NCBI GenBank assembly: GCA_943326765.2 | Contig: CALPUN020000002.1 | Coordinates: 1-37,960 of the forward strand | DNA: 37,960 nt | Direction: 5' to 3' | Source of the DNA: Bifidobacterium breve | GTDB taxonomy: Bacteria; Bacteroidota; Bacteroidia; Flavobacteriales; Flavobacteriaceae | Part shown: positions 1 through 7,506 of the stretch, piece by piece | How the letters are laid out: every line of letters starts with the position of its first letter | Numbering within the stretch: the first letter of the stretch is position 1 | Notes under the pieces: generated by a model | Databases searched by the model: none | What the model saw: only the letters and a program-made list of their open reading frames with translations | What the model was told of the DNA's origin: nothing | Translations under genes and position numbers: made by a program

Positions 1-446
1 AAACGAGCAACATCGCTTCTTCCGCCAGCAAAACGATTGACTTCTTCCATTGAAAAAGTTCTAGCACTAACAGTCGCTAACTTATTTATAGTACTTGCTT
101 TATTAGATGTTTTTATAACAATTTCGTCTAGTTTTTTATATTCATCTTCCATCGCAACATCCAAAATAACCTCTTTACCAGAAGTAACAATCACATTTGG
201 TATTACAACTTCTTTGTAACCTACAAATGAAACTTTAATATCGTAACGATCTGGGGTAATTTCGGTTAAAATATAATTCCCTTTTTCGTCGGTAATCGCT
301 ATGATTTCGGAATTATTTATTTGAACCGTTGCACCAATCAAAGGTATTTGAGAGAGTTTATCGATAACAATTCCACGAATATTTTGCTTGTTGTTTTGAG
401 CAAATAGAGTAGTAGAAAAGAATAGTAATAATAAGTATTTTTTCAT
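1..446 (-). CDS. TonB-dependent receptor, N-terminal part (carboxypeptidase-regulatory-like domain then start of plug); truncated by window edge
   Basis: Reverse-strand translation from ATG at 446: MKKYLLLLFFSTTLFAQNNKQNIRGIVIDKLSQIPLIGATVQINNSEIIAITDEKGNYILTEITPDRYDIKVSFVGYKEVVIPNV...; signal peptide plus CarboxypepD_reg-like repeat. Minus-strand TAGTTTTG (466-473) upstream fits the flavobacterial -7 element. Confidence 0.85.
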   Translation of the reverse strand, partial: MKKYLLLLFFSTTLFAQNNKQNIRGIVIDKLSQIPLIGATVQINNSEIIAITDEKGNYILTEITPDRYDIKVSFVGYKEVVIPNVIVTSGKEVILDVAMEDEYKKLDEIVIKTSNKASTINKLATVSARTFSMEEVNRFAGGRSDVAR

Positions 447-867
447 TTGTTTAAATTTGGTTCTACAAAACTAAATTTTCAGATTAAATTTAGGCACTAA
501 ATATCTGTTGAGTTGTAGAAAAACCGACTTGAATGGCAAATGATTAATAATTGGATTTAATAAAACTGAAAATATTCAAAAACAACCGATTTTTCCTTTT
601 TTCAGTCATTATTGTCCTACAAAACCATTTAAAATCATATTATCCCCAACTAGTATAGTCACGTGGGCATTTTATAAGGGAAACGAATATTAACTCCTAT
701 CGGAGTATTTCTTGAAGATATTATATGTTGGTAAATAGATAATTATGAAGTTAATTTTTGTTCTCTAGAGAATTAACATTTTTTATCGGACATCGCTTAA
801 AAATTAAAGGGGCAACGTCTTGCATTCAGTTCTAAAAAATTCATGGAGAGTGCTATTCCATTTTTAA

Positions 868-2856
868 TTAAAATCGGGCAGCTAAATTCACAAATCCATT
901 ACGCCCCATTCTGGGAAGATTATTCCAGTCACTATAGGTAGAATAATAGGTATCTAATACATTCTCTACCCCTATTTTCATTTGTATTTTAATAGTGTTC
1001 CATACACATTTATATCCAAAACTTACATTGATTATAGCATAGCTTGGCGTTTTATCTTCTCCATAAAAAGTGCTGTAATTGGTCTGTGTGGTATTTCCAT
1101 GAATCAAAATTTCAGCAGCTATTTTTTTCTTTACAAAATGCAAGGAAGAAGTATAGCTAAATGGTGCTATAAAAGGGAGGTTCGTACTATTGCATTCATT
1201 TCCTTTACTAAAAATGAGCTGTGAATTCCACACAAATTGTTTCGAAAATTGATATTCAGTCGAAAGATTGGCATTGATAATCGTGGCATACTCCAGAGCT
1301 GAATATACTTTTACCCCATTGGCTCCTATCGTCATTGGAATCAAAGCTGCATCTGGGAGAGCCATAATGTAATTTATAATGTGAAAATAGGAACCCGTCA
1401 TTTTAATGGCTATTTTTCCATTTTTATACCCAAGATAACCATTCCCTTCCAATGACTTTTCATTCTTAAGTTCAGGATTACCAATATGATCAAATCCATC
1501 AAAACTATTAAATAAATAAAACCCATACCCTTCAGATACGGATGGTGCTCTTTCTCCATAGGCTCCCCCTAACCCATATTCCCATCTCTCTTTATTAGAA
1601 CTGTAATTCATGGCAAAACTCTTAAGAAAACGCTGCTTTTGTGAAGGCACCTCAGGATAAAAAATCTGCAGACTTTCGAGACCTGATTGACTTACCACTT
1701 TGTTTAGATGAAAGCCAACAGTTGCCGAAAGTTTAATACTAGAATGACAATTCAAAGCATAATTATCTTCTACAAAAAGACCCTGATAAAAAGTCCGTAC
1801 ATCAGGCCATGTATACATAAACATATTATTTTCATTCGGATTCGCAGGATACATAGTCATTTCAGCCAACGACTGATTATAAAATGCATTAAAATTAAAC
1901 AACAAAAGATGCTGTTGCAGTTGAGCTTTTATCTTAGAATAATAACCATAGGTTTTACTCCAACCCGGCATATCCATGTGAATGGGAACTATTGGTCGTT
2001 GGGTATCATCCATCCTATGGGTGATGGTGTTAAAATATACTTTGGTTTCCCAATCTTTAATAGCGGAATGATGTGGAATGTATTCTAATTTTAAGGAGCT
2101 GATGAGTGCCTCTGCCAACGAAACATCCATGGGTAATGCCGGATAACCTACATTAGTCGCTTTATCATATATTACGGAGGCTTCCGCCAATGTATTACTC
2201 CCAAGTTTGTAGCCCAAGGTCGTTGAAAGATTCATTTTTTGGAATTGAGAAAATAGGATTTCCTTTGCGTTTCCTGCTCTATAATTTTCTGCGTCTCTAA
2301 GCATAAAGTCGGTATCGGTATAAAATAAACTATCAGTATAACTTACCGCTGCTCCAATAATTTTTTGCCGATTATTGGTTTCAAAGCCACTGTTCCAATT
2401 AATATCCCATTGCTGCGTACCAAATTGATTTCGGTTGCGCTTCAAGTCGATAGAACCTCCTATGGTACTGCCAAAACAGGCTCCCTCCTGACCGGAAGAA
2501 ACAGTAGCCTCAGATAAATTAGACACCTCTACATACGAGGTAATAGGATCCATTTTATCCGTACAGGCACCAAAAATCCGCATACCGTCAATGGTAATTA
2601 AAGTTCTCTCCGTCGCCATCCCATTGATGATAGGCTCCCATGCATAAGACCCGCGTTTTATCATGTCTACTTTAGCCGATTGCTGCAAGTACTCCTCCAG
2701 CGTGGAGAGTAATTTAGCTTGCTTTTCAAAAAGCGGGGCTTTTTTACCTATAATAATAACTTCTTTAAGTTCTTTGGGGTGAGTGGTATCTTTTACCGTT
2801 TCCTGCGCCACTAAGGAATAAGTGAACCACAGAAAAAGGGGTATGAAATATTTCAT
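868..2856 (-). CDS. TonB-dependent outer-membrane receptor, OprC/NosA-like (copper)
   Basis: 662 aa with signal peptide, plug (ITIDGMRIFGACTDKMDPITSYVEVSNLSEATVSSGQEGACFGSTIGGSIDL) and barrel. The GxCxxxMDPxT segment resembles the copper-site region of OprC/NosA receptors. Confidence 0.8.
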   Translation of the reverse strand: MKYFIPLFLWFTYSLVAQETVKDTTHPKELKEVIIIGKKAPLFEKQAKLLSTLEEYLQQSAKVDMIKRGSYAWEPIINGMATERTLITIDGMRIFGACTDKMDPITSYVEVSNLSEATVSSGQEGACFGSTIGGSIDLKRNRNQFGTQQWDINWNSGFETNNRQKIIGAAVSYTDSLFYTDTDFMLRDAENYRAGNAKEILFSQFQKMNLSTTLGYKLGSNTLAEASVIYDKATNVGYPALPMDVSLAEALISSLKLEYIPHHSAIKDWETKVYFNTITHRMDDTQRPIVPIHMDMPGWSKTYGYYSKIKAQLQQHLLLFNFNAFYNQSLAEMTMYPANPNENNMFMYTWPDVRTFYQGLFVEDNYALNCHSSIKLSATVGFHLNKVVSQSGLESLQIFYPEVPSQKQRFLKSFAMNYSSNKERWEYGLGGAYGERAPSVSEGYGFYLFNSFDGFDHIGNPELKNEKSLEGNGYLGYKNGKIAIKMTGSYFHIINYIMALPDAALIPMTIGANGVKVYSALEYATIINANLSTEYQFSKQFVWNSQLIFSKGNECNSTNLPFIAPFSYTSSLHFVKKKIAAEILIHGNTTQTNYSTFYGEDKTPSYAIINVSFGYKCVWNTIKIQMKIGVENVLDTYYSTYSDWNNLPRMGRNGFVNLAARF

Positions 2857-2869
2857 AATGTTTTAGATT

Positions 2870-2905
2870 AAAAAGGTCAATAACATTGCTGTTAATGACC
2901 TTTTT
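2870..2905 (-). terminator. Hairpin between lipoprotein gene and TonB receptor gene
   Basis: AAAAAGGTCA ... TGACCTTTTT inverted repeat, with inner TAAC/GTTA, between the stop of 2924..3772 and the start of 868..2856. Confidence 0.55.
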
Positions 2906-2923
2906 GTTTTAATGGAAATCCAA

Positions 2924-3772
2924 CTAAAATTCGAAATCAAAATAAAGACTGCTCTCGGTAACGGTATCGGTGATGCTTTCGCCTTTAACTACTGTGCCGT
3001 CAGGTTTTACCAACTGCAAATTGATTTTCCAGTATCCGGTCATGGTGAGTGCCATTTTTCCGGTATATAATCCTCCTGCGGTTTGTTGTATCGCAGTCAC
3101 ATTATTTGGCGACCCATGATTGCCCATGCTTGGCATTCTTGGATCGATTTTTAAGCTATAGCCATCAACTACCTGAAAATGCATCATATCCTGCATCTTG
3201 AAGATGCCAACGACTATATCGTTTACAGCGACTTTGGGATGATGGGGTTCTGCATACGCCACTATATACTTTTCGCCATCTGAACCCGTAAAGGTATTTA
3301 CCCGTCTTTCTGAAGAAACAGGTACGTCAATTGTAGTGGTGGCGGTATAGGAAGTGCCATTGATTCTATAATCAATTTTAAGATCCCAATACTCTGAATC
3401 ATTTTGAGCCATTTGAAAAACTAGATAGCCTTCATACAAAGTTCCATTAGGAGTAATTTTTTCTACAACTGATTTTGGACAAGAATGAGTCATCGTGCTC
3501 ATGTGCATCAATGGAGTCCAGCTAACCTCAGCATCTTTTACATAATTATTGGTTGCATTGTCTTTGATTCTTATTTTAATTTCATTGTAGCCTTGCTCTA
3601 CCGTCATGTGTGAATACAATTCTATGGTATGCGTGTCATTGAGAACTTCTTTAAATTTGGTAATACCAGCTAATTCATCCGGTACAGGAGTGGAAACATC
3701 ATTGGAGGAACAAGAAACAAACACAATTCCTAAGGCTATTATAGCCACTACATTTTTTATAATACGTTTCAT
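2924..3772 (-). CDS. Lipoprotein with Met/His-rich segment (YtkA/FixH-like fold possible)
   Basis: 282 aa; lipobox FVSC; WTPLMHMSTMTHSCP and MGNHGSPNNV...TGKMALTMTGYWKINLQLVKPDG resemble FixH/YtkA-type domains. Confidence 0.6.
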   Translation of the reverse strand: MKRIIKNVVAIIALGIVFVSCSSNDVSTPVPDELAGITKFKEVLNDTHTIELYSHMTVEQGYNEIKIRIKDNATNNYVKDAEVSWTPLMHMSTMTHSCPKSVVEKITPNGTLYEGYLVFQMAQNDSEYWDLKIDYRINGTSYTATTTIDVPVSSERRVNTFTGSDGEKYIVAYAEPHHPKVAVNDIVVGIFKMQDMMHFQVVDGYSLKIDPRMPSMGNHGSPNNVTAIQQTAGGLYTGKMALTMTGYWKINLQLVKPDGTVVKGESITDTVTESSLYFDFEF

Positions 3773-3845
3773 TTTTTTTACTTAAGTTTATACAATAGAG
3801 CGTTTGAAAGATTCCTCTTCAAACCATTTTGGACATAAAAATCCT

Positions 3846-3870
3846 GTTGATTACAATACATGAAATCAAC
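3846..3870 (-). terminator. Hairpin downstream of 3883..4257
   Basis: GTTGATT(11 nt)AATCAAC inverted repeat followed on the minus strand by an imperfect T-run (AGGATTTTTATG). Confidence 0.4.
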
Positions 3871-3882
3871 AAACAATAAAAC

Positions 3883-4257
3883 TTAAACGTTAAAAGTGGG
3901 TGGGTGAAACACAGCGTTACTATTCAAATAAGAGTATAAATTAGAATAGCTTCTATTTATTTTGGGAGTTGCTGGATAGAAGCCTTGAAGTGATTCAAAT
4001 GGTTGGATTACCTGAAAAAATAAGATATCCTTTTCAGATGCTCCGCTTTTCTTATCGGACGAAATGGGTTTTTCACTTTCTGACTCTTTGGCCATTTCCT
4101 TCATCAAATGACATTTCCCGTTACAATGCATCTGTGGTTTCGCTTTATTAACACAAAGTACTTTGGCGATATAATTATAATTAAGAGCATACTCAATAAC
4201 CGGGGCAATTGGTTTTAGCAAGATGACTAAGGCTATTATGAGTAATGTTTTTTTCAA
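3883..4257 (-). CDS. Small Cys/Met/His-containing membrane-anchored protein, unknown function
   Basis: 124 aa; N-terminal hydrophobic segment, then CVNKAKPQMHCNGKCHLMKEMAKES; upstream of the copper-receptor cluster. Confidence 0.6.
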   Translation of the reverse strand: MKKTLLIIALVILLKPIAPVIEYALNYNYIAKVLCVNKAKPQMHCNGKCHLMKEMAKESESEKPISSDKKSGASEKDILFFQVIQPFESLQGFYPATPKINRSYSNLYSYLNSNAVFHPPTFNV

Positions 4258-4369
4258 TTTAATGAATGTTTTGATTTGAATAGATTAGGAGAAGTATCTT
4301 TTAGAATTGCTTCAAATTTATTTATCTATTTCACTTTGCAAATTTAAGTTTGTAAAAAGGGTTAAATGT

Positions 4370-4383
4370 ATGACTTTAGTCAT
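4370..4383. promoter_or_regulatory. FNR/CRP-type operator (ATGACTTTAGTCAT)
   Basis: 6-bp inverted arms ATGACT/AGTCAT; TGAC-N4-GTCA core. TAATTTTG (4405-4412) follows with 28.5 nt from box centre to its first base. Confidence 0.65.
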
Positions 4384-4404
4384 GTTTTTAGTAGGATTAT
4401 CAAC

Positions 4405-4412
4405 TAATTTTG
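4405..4412 (+). promoter_or_regulatory. Flavobacterial -7 element TAnnTTTG (TAATTTTG)
   Basis: Exact match to TAnnTTTG upstream of the Crp/Fnr gene. Confidence 0.55.
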
Positions 4413-4476
4413 TACCCCAAAGTCGTAATTGTTACTAATAACAGCACTTACAAGCTTAAAACATTATAAATCAATT

Positions 4477-5067
4477 ATGCAAATAGATTTAGATTTACTC
4501 TTTACTTGGGGAGCCATCGCTAAAGAATATAAAAAAGGGGAAATGATTTTTTGTGAAGATGAAATGGCGAATTTTTATTTTCAAATTATTGAAGGAAGTA
4601 TCAGGATGTTCAATTCAAATGATGAGGGAAAAGAATTTACACAGGGTTATTTTTCAAACGGACAAAGTTTTGGGGAGCCTCCCTTGTTTATTGATAAATT
4701 CTATCCCTCTACAGCTGTAGCATTTCAGGATAGTAAAATAATAAAACTATCCAAAGAGAAACTGTTGAAAATTTTAGAAGAATACCCGGCAATACAAAAG
4801 AAGTTTTTAAATTTAATGTGCCAGCGTATTCACTCCAAAGCCTTAACCTCTAAAGACATCATCAATCAAAAACCCGAATTCAGAATTATGGCTTTCTTGA
4901 ACGCTCACAAAAAAGGTGAAAATAATAATGATAAAGAATTGGTTCCGTTTACCCGTCAGGAAATGGCCAACTTTACAGGTTTAAGAGTGGAAACTGTTAT
5001 CAGAGCGCTATCTAAAATGAGTAAGTGCAAAAAAGTAGACATTATCAATCATAAAATATATTACTAA
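4477..5067 (+). CDS. Crp/Fnr-family transcriptional regulator
   Basis: cNMP-binding-like domain plus C-terminal HTH (FTRQEMANFTGLRVETVIRALSKM). Track start is TTG 4429; ATG at 4477 (MQIDLDLLFTWG) is more likely because the -7 element lies at 4405-4412. No FNR-type N-terminal Cys cluster. Confidence 0.9.
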   Translation: MQIDLDLLFTWGAIAKEYKKGEMIFCEDEMANFYFQIIEGSIRMFNSNDEGKEFTQGYFSNGQSFGEPPLFIDKFYPSTAVAFQDSKIIKLSKEKLLKILEEYPAIQKKFLNLMCQRIHSKALTSKDIINQKPEFRIMAFLNAHKKGENNNDKELVPFTRQEMANFTGLRVETVIRALSKMSKCKKVDIINHKIYY

Positions 5068-6302
5068 TGAACTTTAACAGTAAGTTTTGGTTAAAATTCT
5101 CACTCCTAAATCTGCTGATTGTTGCCCTACTGGGGCTTTTAATGCGTTACAAAATAGGTTTCGAATTTCCCTATTTTAATCAAAAAAGTCTCCAAAATTC
5201 GCATTCGCATTTTGCTTTTTCCGGTTGGATTAGCCATACCTTAATGGTTTTAATGATTGCCTATCTCAATAAAAAAAGCAACTCCCCTATCGATTTAAAA
5301 AAATACAATTTCATCCTTGCTGCCAATTTAATTTGTTCCTATGGCATGCTAGTCTCTTTTATCCTTCAGGGTTATGGTGCCTTTTCTATTGCTTTTTCTT
5401 CGGCATCCATTTTCGTTTCCTATGCTTTTGGTTACTATTACATAAAGCAGTTGAAACAATTACCCTCCGATGATTTGTCTAAAAAATGGTTTGCCGCCGC
5501 TATTTTTTTTAATATCATCTCCTCTTTAGGCACCTTTTTCTTAGTCTATATGTTGATTACCCGAACCATTCATGAAGAAGAATATTTAGCTTCCATTTTT
5601 TATTACTTGCATTTTCAATACAACGGCTGGTTCTTCTTTGCCTCTATGGGTTTATTGTATGGGTTTTTAAACTTAAAAAAAGCAGACCATTCCTTTTTCG
5701 ACACTACATTTAAATTATTTTTCTTTTCGTGCCTACCAGCATACTTTCTATCCACTTTATGGGCTAATTTGCCCTTTTGGGTATATGTGCTAACAGTAAT
5801 AGCAGCCTTTTTGCAGGTAGTTGCTTGGTATACATTTTTAATTATTATAGTTAAAACTAAAAAAGAATACCTGACCAACTTTCCCTATTTTTTGCGTTAT
5901 ATTTTGCTTTTTGTTGCCTTTGCCGTAAGTGTCAAAGTGGTATTGCAATTAGTCTCTACCATACCATCGGTGAGTAAATTAGCTTTTGGTTTCAGACCCA
6001 TAGTTATTGCCTATTTACACTTAGTATTATTAGCTATTATCAGCTTATTTTTGTTGTTTTATATTTATGCCCATCATTTAATTCACAGCAACAAAAGAAT
6101 CAAATTAGGGGTGCTTATTTTCTCTGTTGGAGTGCTACTTAATGAAATTATTTTGGCAGTACAAGGCATCGCTTCTTTTAGTTATACCGTAATTCCCTAT
6201 GTCAACGAGCTGCTTTTAGGCGCTGCCATTGTCCTGGTCACCGGAATAGGGCTGACCGCTTTTTACTCTATAAAAAAAGTTAAAATAGCTATTAATTTAT
6301 GA
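5067..6302 (+). CDS. Polytopic membrane protein, possibly a divergent heme-copper-oxidase subunit I-like protein
   Basis: 411 aa, about 12 hydrophobic segments; His motifs NSHSHFAFSGWISH, YYLHFQYNGW and RPIVIAYLHLVLL; TAATG stop/start overlap with the regulator gene. Confidence 0.6.
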   Translation: MNFNSKFWLKFSLLNLLIVALLGLLMRYKIGFEFPYFNQKSLQNSHSHFAFSGWISHTLMVLMIAYLNKKSNSPIDLKKYNFILAANLICSYGMLVSFILQGYGAFSIAFSSASIFVSYAFGYYYIKQLKQLPSDDLSKKWFAAAIFFNIISSLGTFFLVYMLITRTIHEEEYLASIFYYLHFQYNGWFFFASMGLLYGFLNLKKADHSFFDTTFKLFFFSCLPAYFLSTLWANLPFWVYVLTVIAAFLQVVAWYTFLIIIVKTKKEYLTNFPYFLRYILLFVAFAVSVKVVLQLVSTIPSVSKLAFGFRPIVIAYLHLVLLAIISLFLLFYIYAHHLIHSNKRIKLGVLIFSVGVLLNEIILAVQGIASFSYTVIPYVNELLLGAAIVLVTGIGLTAFYSIKKVKIAINL

Positions 6303-6368
6303 CTCAACTCATAAAACAACCATTTCATAACTAAGAACTTTGCAAGTATAAACCAAGTATATATTATC

Positions 6369-6923
6369 ATGAAAAAATCAATTAAATTAGTATTACTAGT
6401 AGGTCTGATCTCTTTTTTTGGATGCAAAAAAACAGACGAAGCTACTCCGGCAGCTACAACTGAAAATACGGAAACAAAAGCGGCAGGGCAAGAAGGAGTT
6501 GTTGATGACACTTCTGCAAGAAATGTGGTTCAAACTGCCATTGGGAGTAAAGACCATACAACATTAGTTGCCGCGGTAAAAGCAGCCGATTTGGTTACAG
6601 CCTTAAGTAATGCTGGACCATTTACTGTTTTTGCACCAACAAATGCTGCTTTCGATAAACTTCCGAAAGGAACTGTGGACGATTTATTAAAACCGGAAAA
6701 CAAAGAAAAATTGACTAACATTCTAGGATATCACACTTATGTTGGTTCCCTTAAAACGGAGTACATGCAGGATGGACAAGAATTTGACATGGTCTTTGGC
6801 GGTAAAGTTAAAATCACTAAAAAAGGAGATAAAACATTTGTCAATGGTTCTGAAATAGTAGCTTCTATACCCACATCAAACGGTATCATTCATGTAATTG
6901 GAGATGTACTTTTACCAAAATAA
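6369..6923 (+). CDS. Fasciclin-domain lipoprotein
   Basis: Lipobox FFGC; FAS1 motifs (VAAVKAADLVTALSNAGPFTVFAPTNAAFDKLPKGTVDDLL...LTNILGYHTYVG...NGIIHVIGDVLLPK). Confidence 0.92.
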   Translation: MKKSIKLVLLVGLISFFGCKKTDEATPAATTENTETKAAGQEGVVDDTSARNVVQTAIGSKDHTTLVAAVKAADLVTALSNAGPFTVFAPTNAAFDKLPKGTVDDLLKPENKEKLTNILGYHTYVGSLKTEYMQDGQEFDMVFGGKVKITKKGDKTFVNGSEIVASIPTSNGIIHVIGDVLLPK

Positions 6924-6968
6924 AAATATAATTATTAATTCAAATTATTTATTCTTTTAGTAAAGTTG

Positions 6969-7000
6969 AAAAGCGTGAATTGCCCTAATTCACGCTTTTT
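6969..7000 (+). terminator. Intrinsic terminator after the fasciclin gene
   Basis: GCGTGAATT-GCCCT-AATTCACGC stem-loop followed by TTTTTT. Confidence 0.85.
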
Positions 7001-7003
7001 TAT

Positions 7004-7017
7004 AGGATTACAATCCT
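7004..7017. promoter_or_regulatory. Variant FNR-type palindrome AGGATTACAATCCT before the norC-like gene
   Basis: 6-bp arms with 2-nt spacer; shares GATTnnAATC with the boxes at 12573 and 22287. An imperfect -7 (TCTATTTG, 7039-7046) lies 28.5 nt from the box centre. Confidence 0.4.
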
Positions 7018-7071
7018 GTTTTTTTATTGTCAAAAGATTCTATTTGTACTGTTTCATCAAGTAATTTTTTA

Positions 7072-7506
7072 ATGAATCCATCCTTAAAATATAGTGCGAT
7101 ACTCTCCACATTAATCGTAGTATTTGTGACTTACAATGCACTACTTTACACCTCAGACAAAGCCTACGGCACTATTCATTTATCAAAAAAAGCGCAGCAA
7201 GGCGAAAGTCTTTGGTTGCTAAACAACTGTAATTCCTGTCACCAACTCTATGGTTTGGGAGGTTATCTTGGACCAGATCTTACCAATGAATACTCAAGAA
7301 CACACAATGAAAAATTCCTAAAAGCAATATTCAACAGTGGCATAAAAACCATGCCTCGATTTAATTTCAACGAATCTGAAAGTAATGCTTTGATTCAGTT
7401 TCTGAAAGAAGTTGACCAAACAGGTTACTCCCCTAACCGAGCTACTAAAATAGAATCGAACGGATGGGTAACTCTCAAATATAAAAGCCTTCCCAATGAA
7501 AAATAA
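7072..7506 (+). CDS. Membrane-anchored c-type cytochrome, NorC-like
   Basis: N-terminal TM segment, one heme motif CNSCH, downstream Met (KTMPRFNFNESESNALIQFLKEVD). Track start TTG 7027; ATG 7072 (MNPSLKYSAIL) more likely. Overlaps the NorB-like ORF. Confidence 0.82.
   Translation: MNPSLKYSAILSTLIVVFVTYNALLYTSDKAYGTIHLSKKAQQGESLWLLNNCNSCHQLYGLGGYLGPDLTNEYSRTHNEKFLKAIFNSGIKTMPRFNFNESESNALIQFLKEVDQTGYSPNRATKIESNGWVTLKYKSLPNEK

Noticed and set aside
37-219. 60-aa plus-strand ORF
   Set aside because: Antisense to the TonB receptor N-terminus (1..446 -), which has convincing domain sequence.
982-2088. Plus-strand ORFs 982..1224 and 1708..2088
   Set aside because: Antisense shadows inside the TonB receptor gene, with no recognisable domain.
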